IMG/VR virus record: IMGVR_UViG_3300025133_007636
Span: 1 to 48,650 of that record
DNA: 48,650 bases
Direction: 5' to 3' (one strand)
From: a virus
In this document: one piece after another, positions 30,878 through 38,800 of the stretch
Numbering within the stretch: position 1 is the first letter of the stretch
How the letters are laid out: each line of letters begins with the position of its first letter
Notes under the pieces: model-generated
What the model was told of the DNA's origin: nothing
Database searches by the model: none
Seen by the model: only the letters and a program-made list of their open reading frames with translations
Translations under genes and position numbers: made by a program

Positions 30878-31731
30878 AGAAAAATATAGTTTGTAAGCTG
30901 TCCTTGGACGGTAGTCCTAGCTCGGAATTTAGTGGAATATGCTCATCATTAGCTTCTGTAAACGAAGGCATATTAATATGGAATGAGAAAGAAAAGCCCG
31001 CTTGGGACATGTTCTACGAATACTCTCCTGACATACTTGTTTGTCTCGATAAGGACTTAAGCAAAGCAATAAACAACGCGACCAATGACTACAAGAATGC
31101 TAAGGTGGTTGTCTTTGGAACAGACTTCAATCCGGAGTTCAGAGTTGACTTAGTCTGCGATAAAGAAATAGACGATTCAAGTCAAAGCATGAAGCTGGTT
31201 CCGTCAGCAAATATCGTAGACTTCAACCATAGCTCTGCGAAACACAAGGAAAAATATGCCACAGAAGTTCTAATTTTAGAAGAAAAACTAAATGAGATTA
31301 TGAACTCTATGCACCAATTCAATATGAAGATACTTAGCTTAAGGGACAGAGTACATCACCAAAACTACATAGGAACGATAGACCCAAAGAAACTTCCTAG
31401 CGCGATATCTTCTTGCGGTGTGTTTGCTGATTTATCTGGGAACGCAGACATGATTTGCAATGCTATGGCTATGAAAGTACCTTGCCTATCAGCTACAAAT
31501 TGTTTCATAGAATCAGAGTACATGCCAATTCCAGCGAACTTAGAAGATTTTATGAACTACTTGAGAACCCTACTTTACAAAGAAGAGTTTTCAAAAAAGC
31601 ATGCCTCCAAATGTTATGACTATATTTTATCAAACTACACCTACTTTCATCGGGTCTCAGAGCTTTATGGGAAGCTTGGCTACGATGAATTTTCAAAAGA
31701 ATCCTTAGATGTTATAAAGAACTACTTATGA
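30874..31731 (+). CDS. GT-B/CgeB-like protein
   Basis: 285 residues. A short Rossmann N-domain (WDMFYEYSPDILVCLDKDLS) is followed by a helical coiled segment and a C-domain. CGVFADLSGNADMICNAMAM then KVPCLSATNCFIES resembles the donor end of GT-B transferases of the CgeB type. FVYFH-like tail residues (NYTYFHRVSELYGKL) match the family ending. It overlaps neighbours by 4 bases on each side, in the glycosylation operon. Confidence 0.55.
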   Translation: MKKNIVCKLSLDGSPSSEFSGICSSLASVNEGILIWNEKEKPAWDMFYEYSPDILVCLDKDLSKAINNATNDYKNAKVVVFGTDFNPEFRVDLVCDKEIDDSSQSMKLVPSANIVDFNHSSAKHKEKYATEVLILEEKLNEIMNSMHQFNMKILSLRDRVHHQNYIGTIDPKKLPSAISSCGVFADLSGNADMICNAMAMKVPCLSATNCFIESEYMPIPANLEDFMNYLRTLLYKEEFSKKHASKCYDYILSNYTYFHRVSELYGKLGYDEFSKESLDVIKNYL

Positions 31732-32204
31732 TAAAAGCAGGAATATTACTAAAGAAAATAGATAACTCGCAGTTGGGTTACTATGTAACAAAAGCAGTAA
31801 ATAAAATAGCAGAAAATGTCATAAATACAGATATTATCGTGTTTGCTAGGGAGCATGTGGTTCCTCCTATCATGCCTTTATTCTCTACTATGCCAGAAGC
31901 TGATATATGGGGATATGATGCCCCGGTAATAGCGACAGACTTAGAAACAGCAAGGGTCTTAATAGACTCATGTGGCCCAACAAAAAAGTATTTTTATGTA
32001 TGGGACCTAGAATGGTTAAGACTAGGACAATTTAATCACAAACAACTCTCTGATATCTATAACAATGAAGACATAGAACTAATAGCTAGAACCAATAGAC
32101 ACTATATGATTATAAAAGAGTGCTGGAAGGAACCGTCTTTTGTAATGCCGGACTTTAACCCAAAAACACTAATGGAGGTTATAACAAATGGACTCTCTAA
32201 GTAA
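31728..32204 (+). CDS. Hypothetical protein in glycosyltransferase cluster (158 aa)
   Basis: Alternating strand and helix sequence (KAGILLKKIDNSQLGYYV, DIIVFAREHVVPP, APVIATDLETARVLI, KKYFYVWDLEWLRLGQ) suggests a small Rossmann-type domain like a GT-B acceptor half. There are no catalytic motifs I can name. It overlaps the previous gene by 4 bases and the endonuclease by 17. Confidence 0.55.
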   Translation: MIKAGILLKKIDNSQLGYYVTKAVNKIAENVINTDIIVFAREHVVPPIMPLFSTMPEADIWGYDAPVIATDLETARVLIDSCGPTKKYFYVWDLEWLRLGQFNHKQLSDIYNNEDIELIARTNRHYMIIKECWKEPSFVMPDFNPKTLMEVITNGLSK

Positions 32205-32961
32205 AGAATATTTTGTAAGGGAATACCTAGTAAACAAAAGAAGTTTTGCTAGCATTGCTGAAGAGTTTGGTACATACCCAAATAAAATACGCCGAGCTGC
32301 AATATCTGTGGGAATAACACCTAGAAGCAAGTCTGAGGCTCAAAGTCAAGCTCTGAAATCTGGTAGACACAGACATCCCACTAAGGGCAAGAAACACTCT
32401 GCTGAGACTAGGGAAAAGATTAGCAATTCTGTGTACGAGAAGTGGCAGACAATGGAGCAAAAAGAACGAGATAGAAGGTCTGAAATTTCAAAAAAGCAAT
32501 GGGATGGAATGACAGAAGAACAGAAGAGAGAGCTTCACAAATTATCCGCCCAAGCAATTAGGAAAGCAAGTAAAGAGGGTTCAAAGCTTGAGAAGTATAT
32601 CCTAGAACAGCTTGTAGAAGAAGGATATAGGGTTGACTTTCATAAGAAACATATGTTGTTAAATGAAAGACTTGAAATAGATATGTTTGTTCCAGAGCTG
32701 TCTGTAGCCATAGAAATTGACGGCCCATCTCATTTTCTTCCAGTTTGGGGTCAAGAAGCACTTGAAAAAACTCAAAAAAGTGACCGACAAAAATCAGGTT
32801 TGGTGTTGTCTAGCGGCCTAATTCTGATTAGAATAAAACATACCAAAGGACTCTCTGAAAAATATAAAAGAGAAACGCTTGTCTCGCTGAAGAATGAGCT
32901 TGACAAATTAAAAAGAAAATTTCCAAGTAAGAATGAAAGATTAATTTTAATAGGTGAATAA
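32188..32961 (+). CDS. Free-standing homing endonuclease (HTH, NUMOD3, Vsr-like nuclease)
   Basis: 257 residues in three parts. An HTH at residues 7-45 (RSFASIAEEFGTYPNKIRRA) comes first. A NUMOD3-like motif at about 58-80 (GRHRHPTKGKKHSAETREK) is a DNA-binding module typical of homing nucleases. The nuclease domain lies near residues 130-230 with LEIDMFVPELSVAIEIDG then PSHFLPVW (E, D and H in the EDxHD/Vsr pattern), followed by basic residues (SDRQKSGLVLSSGLILIRI). It would cut an allele lacking the gene and spread itself. It sits just before the recombination pair and no intron is evident. Confidence 0.75.
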   Translation: MDSLSKEYFVREYLVNKRSFASIAEEFGTYPNKIRRAAISVGITPRSKSEAQSQALKSGRHRHPTKGKKHSAETREKISNSVYEKWQTMEQKERDRRSEISKKQWDGMTEEQKRELHKLSAQAIRKASKEGSKLEKYILEQLVEEGYRVDFHKKHMLLNERLEIDMFVPELSVAIEIDGPSHFLPVWGQEALEKTQKSDRQKSGLVLSSGLILIRIKHTKGLSEKYKRETLVSLKNELDKLKRKFPSKNERLILIGE

Positions 32962-32962
32962 A

Positions 32963-33925
32963 ATGGCAGTTGCAGATTATGCTGATGTTAAGGTTGCGCA
33001 AATTAGAAAAGAACTCGTTGAGGAATACGGCCTCGACGAGGGCGAAGTCAAATCAATCAAAGGAAAATTTGAGCTTGTAAAAATGCTTGAAGAACAAAAG
33101 ACTTTGGCTGCTATTGACGACATTGACTTTGGGGGAGAAGACGGAGACGGAGACTTCGAGAAAACCAAAGAAGATGAAAGCATAGAGGCTGTTGAGTCAG
33201 CTGAAGAAGTGCTCGTTAGTGAGGAAGTAGGAGAATACAGAACTCCGTCAATCTGTGACCCAGAATGGAGTGACTACATCATGAGTAAGTTTGAGTATGA
33301 TGAGCTCATGGATGGAAACCCAACTGTAGATGGGTTGCGTAGAGTCACAGAATCTGTGCTTGGGCCAATTATAGATATGAAATCTGAAATAGTGCAAGTT
33401 CCCAATAAGAAAAATCAAGGTAGGGCCACTGTGACATGCTCCGTAACAGTTGTCGTGAACTGGGAAGATAACCTGCACCACAGAACAGCTTGTGGCTCAG
33501 GCGATGCTTGGCATAAGAATACCGACATGCCATACAGTAAGTTTCCTGTGGCTATGGCAGAAACTAGGGCTGAAGGCAGAGCTTTAAGAAGACTGCTACA
33601 GCTAAGAAAGGTTGTTGCGGCAGAAGAATTATCTGAAAACGCAAACAACGAAGAGCAAGACTACTCTGAAAATATCACAGACAATCAAATATCGTTTATC
33701 GACGTGATGTGTAAGTCGGTTGGTAGAGGACTTGATATCAATGTTGAAGAGTTTGTCAGGTCTCAGTTCCCAAGCTGCAAAACAATCAGAGACCTGAGAC
33801 ATCAACAGGCCTCAAATCTAATCCAGACCCTTTCTCACTACCAGCAGAATATGGAACAAATTCCTGAGGCGGTTAAGGGTTACATTACAAGTTGGAGGGA
33901 AGGTTTCGATGCAAACGAATCGTAA
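32963..33925 (+). CDS. SAP-like plus Rad52-type ssDNA-annealing protein (putative)
   Basis: 320 residues from ATG 32963 with AGGTG ahead. The N-terminal 40 residues (KVAQIRKELVEEYGLDEG) resemble a SAP DNA-binding helix pair. A very acidic linker follows at 50-75. The central domain has strands RATVTCSVTVVVNWED and AMAETRAEGRALRRLL, the latter like the 'AeTrAkgRAlr' helix of Rad52/Erf-type annealing proteins. The C-terminal helical domain is unassigned. It probably acts in recombination with the ssDNA-binding-like protein next to it. The call is an inference from one motif. Confidence 0.5.
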   Translation: MAVADYADVKVAQIRKELVEEYGLDEGEVKSIKGKFELVKMLEEQKTLAAIDDIDFGGEDGDGDFEKTKEDESIEAVESAEEVLVSEEVGEYRTPSICDPEWSDYIMSKFEYDELMDGNPTVDGLRRVTESVLGPIIDMKSEIVQVPNKKNQGRATVTCSVTVVVNWEDNLHHRTACGSGDAWHKNTDMPYSKFPVAMAETRAEGRALRRLLQLRKVVAAEELSENANNEEQDYSENITDNQISFIDVMCKSVGRGLDINVEEFVRSQFPSCKTIRDLRHQQASNLIQTLSHYQQNMEQIPEAVKGYITSWREGFDANES

Positions 33926-34433
33926 AAAGACTCAGTGGAGGGTATACAAACCGAATAAGAGTGGCTCTGGTGCTGCTAGTCGGCTTGAAATGAAAGTTGT
34001 CGAAGATGAAAGAACTGGAGCTAACGGCCCCTTCACAGTAAGGGATGTGCAGCTTTTTTGGGTGGCATCGCCTCAGACTGGCACCGACAACAATGGAAAT
34101 GCTTCTTTTGCTTGGAGTCAGAAGGAAGACAGCAAGTCTGTAACTCTAAAACTTGGAGAAACTGATGTCGGGGAAGTTCTGGCCGTCCTTAATAATGAAA
34201 AGGAAGAAGCCGGACAAACCGGAGGAAAGTTCTCTGGCATATACCACCAGAACAGCAAGGGTAGTACTACGTTTAGTTTTAAGAAGGTTGATGGTAAAGG
34301 TTACTATATCCGCTTGGCTAGAAAAACTAAAAGCGGAGTTCTTTCTGAGGTCAAGCATACCCTATCGCTGGGAGAAGCCCAGATTCTTAAGGTGATTCTA
34401 GAAAGAGCTGTGATAGAAAAATACCAGTGGTAA
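33909..34433 (+). CDS. Putative ssDNA-binding (PC4/Whirly-like) protein
   Basis: 174 residues. The start is supported by GGGAAGG 5 bases ahead. The protein begins WRVYKPNKSGSGAASRLEMK and ends with strands GYYIRLARKTKSG and a final helix (LSLGEAQILKVILERAVIEK). Beta-rich sequence with a C-terminal helix is the pattern of PC4/Whirly-type ssDNA-binding folds. Its 3' position after the Rad52-like gene suggests a partner. No exact family match is claimed. It is the last plus-strand gene. Confidence 0.45.
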   Translation: MQTNRKKTQWRVYKPNKSGSGAASRLEMKVVEDERTGANGPFTVRDVQLFWVASPQTGTDNNGNASFAWSQKEDSKSVTLKLGETDVGEVLAVLNNEKEEAGQTGGKFSGIYHQNSKGSTTFSFKKVDGKGYYIRLARKTKSGVLSEVKHTLSLGEAQILKVILERAVIEKYQW

Positions 34434-34440
34434 AAATAGA

Positions 34441-34502
34441 GAGGCGAGCGCAGAATACAGCGTGGCGTGCTCTAAGGGTTTTCTTCCGCTAACCCGCCCC
34501 TC
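34441..34502. other. Branched stem-loop at the convergent gene junction
   Basis: Between the ends of opposing genes, GAGG (34441-34444) can pair with CCTC (34499-34502). Inside lie two hairpins: GAGCGC/GTGCTC (34446-34451 with 34467-34472, one wobble) and GGGTT/AACCC (34476-34480 with 34491-34495). This makes a three-way junction. No clean T-tract follows on either strand. It may stop or process both convergent transcripts. It is not a tRNA, having no T-loop sequence. Confidence 0.4.
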
Positions 34503-34836
34503 ACTCATCTTCTATAGGACCCCATTTGCCCACAGGACAAGACTGGTCAGCCCAAGCAAGTTTGTTTAAATACTTCTTGTTGTTATTGCATGCGCAACCA
34601 CACTTTAAGCATCTCTCGCTCCTGAACCACTTGCAACCCTTGCATATTTTTAGTCTTGCGTCTATCTGTTCTTGCGTACAGGTAGGGTTTCCTTTTGCGG
34701 CATGTTTTATAGCCTCAACAGAAAATTTCTTGACTTTTTTTACCAGACTTGGTTCTTTTAGTTCTTCATCCTTTTTTTTCATCTTCTTTTCCTGATTCTT
34801 TTTAAGTTTTTCCTTGTACTTCTTTGGAATTCTCAT
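34501..34836 (-). CDS. Zinc-ribbon protein with lysine-rich N-terminus
   Basis: 111 residues. The first 45 are Lys-rich (KEKLKKNQEKKMKKKDEE). The rest has a cysteine pattern: CTQEQIDARLKICKGCKWFR, RCLKCGC, C and a final SCPVGKW. This is a small Cys-rich zinc-binding unit known from phage genomes with uncertain function. It is the last gene of the minus-strand tail operon. The start ATG follows the upstream stop by one base. Confidence 0.7.
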   Translation of the reverse strand: MRIPKKYKEKLKKNQEKKMKKKDEELKEPSLVKKVKKFSVEAIKHAAKGNPTCTQEQIDARLKICKGCKWFRSERCLKCGCACNNNKKYLNKLAWADQSCPVGKWGPIEDE

Positions 34837-34837
34837 C

Positions 34838-35110
34838 TTATTCGGGCAACCTATCTAACTCTGTTCTTAACCTAGCTATTTCTAAATTTAATTGAGCGAT
34901 TACGTCAGTATTTTTTTGAAGGACGTTCTTCATATCATTTATATTTTGTAATACAAGTCGCTTATCCACCAAGTAAGGGGATTCGGTTTGAATCATATCT
35001 GAGACCTCTGGTCTGGTCACGTAGCCTCTAGCTTGAACAATCCAAAAGCCGACCATTAATATTACGCAGCTTACGGAGCTGGCCGCTACAGCCTTCCAAA
35101 TATCTTTCAT
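34838..35110 (-). CDS. Single-span membrane protein with coiled coil
   Basis: 90 residues when started at the second ATG, which has GGAG 6 bases ahead; the 94-residue version from 35122 is also possible. A hydrophobic segment (AVAASSVSCVILMVGFWIV) is followed by a coiled-coil tail (LQNINDMKNVLQKNTDVIAQ, LNLEIARLRTELDRL). Size and topology resemble an inner-membrane spanin or a lysis accessory, but no partner was found. The minus-strand tail operon is its context. Confidence 0.6.
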   Translation of the reverse strand: MKDIWKAVAASSVSCVILMVGFWIVQARGYVTRPEVSDMIQTESPYLVDKRLVLQNINDMKNVLQKNTDVIAQLNLEIARLRTELDRLPE

Positions 35111-35140
35111 AGGGTTCTCCATTTTTTTAGCATTAACTAC

Positions 35141-35833
35141 CTAATAAGTGTATACACCATCTAAAAGTTGCAACGCATCAAAATTTTCTCCAACAAACTC
35201 AAATGCAGCCCTGTCATCTTCAGCAGGAACATCTCCGTCCCATATAGTAGAGAACTCGCCGATGTGTTGTACAAGAGATGGATTGTGAAAAATGACCGCC
35301 TTATTAATGGCATCAGACCATTCTCCAACCCTTACGTCTATCAGTTTATCACCATCGTGTGGTTGTGTTCTTCTTATTATAGGGTGGTTGAGCAAAGAAT
35401 CCAAGGTTTCGGGTAAAAAAAAGTATGCCACAGCTCCCCAAAGAGGCAACATACCATGACTCCACTTATTATTGCTTGCATAGGGCCTTGGAGTATATAT
35501 AGAAACAACAGAAGTATCGGAAGAAGGCCATAAAACCTTTTCTAAGTATGGCTTAACATTCTTGCAAAACAATGCGTCATCTTGAAACATACCATAAATA
35601 TCTGCATCAGGCTTAGAAGTACGCAGCTCCCTAAGTCCAAGAAGCCAGTTCTTCCACGCTCCAAGGGTGTACATTCGCTCTGTAAGGCCGTTTATTAAAA
35701 AATCTGGGTGTATAGACACACCCGGTTCTTTAAAAATATGGGGCTTAAATCCAGAGTCTAAAAAACTTTGATAACACTTGTCAAAAGTAGGATTTTTCCT
35801 AGGAGCAACAGTGACTCCGGTGGCCCACTTCAT
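35141..35833 (-). CDS. GT-A-type glycosyltransferase in the tail operon
   Basis: 230 residues from the internal ATG at 35833, which has AAGGA at good spacing; 35854 is the longer start. KWATGVTVAPRKNPTFDKCY is the usual strand at the start of a GT-A domain, and GMFQDDALFCKNVKPYL holds the D-D metal/donor motif. WGAVAYFFLPETLDSLL and DVRVGEWSDAINKAVIFHNP follow. The C-terminus has the typical helix. It lies with virion genes rather than with the other transferases at 25-32 kb, so it may modify the tail. Confidence 0.75.
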   Translation of the reverse strand: MKWATGVTVAPRKNPTFDKCYQSFLDSGFKPHIFKEPGVSIHPDFLINGLTERMYTLGAWKNWLLGLRELRTSKPDADIYGMFQDDALFCKNVKPYLEKVLWPSSDTSVVSIYTPRPYASNNKWSHGMLPLWGAVAYFFLPETLDSLLNHPIIRRTQPHDGDKLIDVRVGEWSDAINKAVIFHNPSLVQHIGEFSTIWDGDVPAEDDRAAFEFVGENFDALQLLDGVYTY

Positions 35834-35875
35834 TCTATTTCCTTGTCTGGTCATTCTGGAACTCTATGTTCATTT

Positions 35876-38800
35876 TTATGTTGTATAAGAACTCTGGGGA
35901 GGCGTTGAATCTGGGGGCTTGGTTATGCCCCAGTTTGCAGTATTGCCGTCTTTACCGGAAGAAATTGTAGACGGGGATTTCAATGTCTCACCGGGAGACG
36001 TCGTTCCACCAGTGCCTTGATAGAGCCCACGATAACATGCTTCCCAGCTAAAGATACTATCGTCATAGGCCGTTCCTTCTTTAAACGATATGGCTGGCTC
36101 TGGAGCATTTGCCTCATACTGTTTATCGTGCTCATAAGTTCCGGTTTGGATTTTGCTCGTGAAACCGTTGGGAAAACCAAATTGTTTCTCAACGTTGGGA
36201 TGATAAGGTGCATTAAATACTGGCATCTGCAGCCCCAATGAATTCTTGGTTGAGTGCTCGTACAACGAAGCAATGTCAGCTCTTCTCTGAATTCCACAGA
36301 TAGGATTACTAAAGGCAGTCTGAAGATATATAGTTCTTTCGCATACGTCAATCCATAACAATGGATATTGAACATGTTCAAACTCCATATTAAATTTATA
36401 ATCAGCACAAGAGCTTATCTTAAAGGATGCCATCGAAACATCTGGATATTGAGTGGCACAGCTCCCCGTTGTTATCGCGCCATCCGGAACAACCGTACAT
36501 ACCTTAAGCGTTACATTGTCGGACGAAGTAGAACCAGACATAAGGCTGGACAAGTCACATGGGTTGCTACTACCAGTAGAACCACTCGAATAACCTGCTG
36601 TAGTAGTTGGTGGACTTTTGCCAGAAGATGCTCTATTATCTTCATGAGTACTTCCGTCGGGTTCAAGCCCAGCTTTATCCCCAGAGTCAGGACGGGGTTC
36701 TACTATACCTCCACCTCCCACTTCTCCTCCCCCTAAACTAGCATCGCTTCCAGAGTTATCAAAAGGCTCATCCTCATCGGTCGGTATAAATCCATCATCG
36801 TCATCGTCTGTGTAGGCTTCAGCTTGACCGGCCCTATTACCCTCTATTACGGCGTCTCTATCACAAGACACAATACTTCCGAATCCAAATTCAGCACAGG
36901 CGGATGCTTGGACGCCGCCTTCGCCCCCTATAGGAGTAAGCTTGCCAGTTTCATGTTCCAAACAACACCAGCCACATTCTGGCATTTCACCACCTTTGAC
37001 ATCAGGGTCATTGTTTGGACACCAAATAACCTTACCACCAAGAGAGTTAGGAACTGGGACTGGCGTTTCGTTGTGGTGACCAACTTCGAATCCGGTACAA
37101 TCCTCCGGAAAATTCGAAAACCAGTGGCTCGGCCAGATTGTTCCATCGGAGGCTTCACAACAAACACATTCGTCACAATCACTAGGGAACCGGTTATACC
37201 CCATCCCCATCTCAATATTGGCCTCTCCCTCCCAATAGTCTAAATCATTAAAGTCCCATAGACCGTCACACAATATATCATTCGTACCCGGACCACATAT
37301 ATCTGCCCCGGGAATTGGACCCGGCCAAAGGGAGTCTTTATGACCTCCTTTATAGGTGGTAATGCACCCATATTCTGCCGGGTCGTCTGGGTCGTCAGTT
37401 GGGTCGTCTTCTTCATCTTCTGGGCAGTCACCACAAAGACCGGCCTTTCCACCCCCTTCAATACAGTCTGCTAATCTTCGACAATTTGGGTCGTTAAAGT
37501 TATCATCGTCCGCACATATGGGCCGACAATCCCCATCGTATTCCAAAGCCTCATGGTGGGCGTCAACACAGCACTTACCAGTCACATCATCTTTATCATC
37601 AGCACCATCGCAATCTATATAGTCTTCAACTGGGCAACGGACTACATCACCGCCCATAACCCTCTCGCAATCATCTTCTGTAAACTCTTTATTTATAGGA
37701 ACCAATTCGCAACAGGCTTCGCCGGTGGGTAGGCCGTCCTGCTCATTATTAATAGCAACCCAATCGGTATTACTCAAATCACAACATTTGCACTCGAAAC
37801 AGGGACCACCAGCACACCTTCCGTCGTTAGCATTATTCGCTTCAGAACAGTATGATTTAGCGCTTTTAGTTTCTCCTCTATTGTTTTCCCATAGACATTC
37901 TTCAAAAAGACTACAGTTAGAGAGCTCTCCGCCAAGCCCCTTACCCACTAAATTCCAGTTCGCCGCGTCCTCGTCCTCCGGCGTGTCTGTAGTCAAGGTT
38001 TGCTTCCCGTCGTTGGAGCACCATACATTATCTTCCTTAGCCGCTAGACACCTGAATGAACTGACGTGGTCCTTGCCTGTGTCCGCCGTCTCACAAGGGT
38101 CTTGGTCGTCAATAGAAACTGTTTTTTCAACACCATCCTCGGTATATCTACAACAAGCCTCTTCTCCTCCACAATATGGCTCGTCGTCTTCGCAACCACC
38201 ACCCCGAGGACCGGGGCCTTCTGGGCCGGGGCCGGGGCCGGGACCACCGGGGCCGGGGCCGGGACCACCGGGGCCAGGACCGGGGCCGCCACATGTACTA
38301 GTAACAACTGGAGTCTCACATACCTGAGCATACTCATCTACCCAAACCTTGACGACTATCTTCTTGTTACAGAACTCAATATCATTTATATCTTCCTTCT
38401 TCACATCACCCGCATCGTTACAGGCTCCATCTCCTTCCGTACCCCCTCCTGATTTAAGATTACTTGACACTGTCCCCCCAGTCCCGGGCGACGCGGTTCC
38501 TAAATTTAGTTGTTCATATCTCTCTTCAACATAAACAGAGGTAACAACATTCAACGGACAAAACTCGGCCTGCAATACCCTGTAACACCCCCCTTGAAGC
38601 CCTGTGCCCGTGTCATATGAGCCATCACCGTCTTCATCCTCCCCATCCGCTGACGGACAGTTGACCCCGCAATCCCCACATTTTTTCCACAAAATAACTT
38701 GCTTGTGCGCTGAAATTGGTTGGTTGAGCGAATTAATAACCCGAACCTTCTGACCCTCCCTGTCTGGAGGACATATGACCGTAGCTTCGCCGTTTGCATC

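Noticed and set aside
34434-34503. tRNA gene in the convergent gap
   Set aside because: Stem-loops are present, but the T-loop consensus, anticodon arm and 7-bp acceptor stem are lacking.
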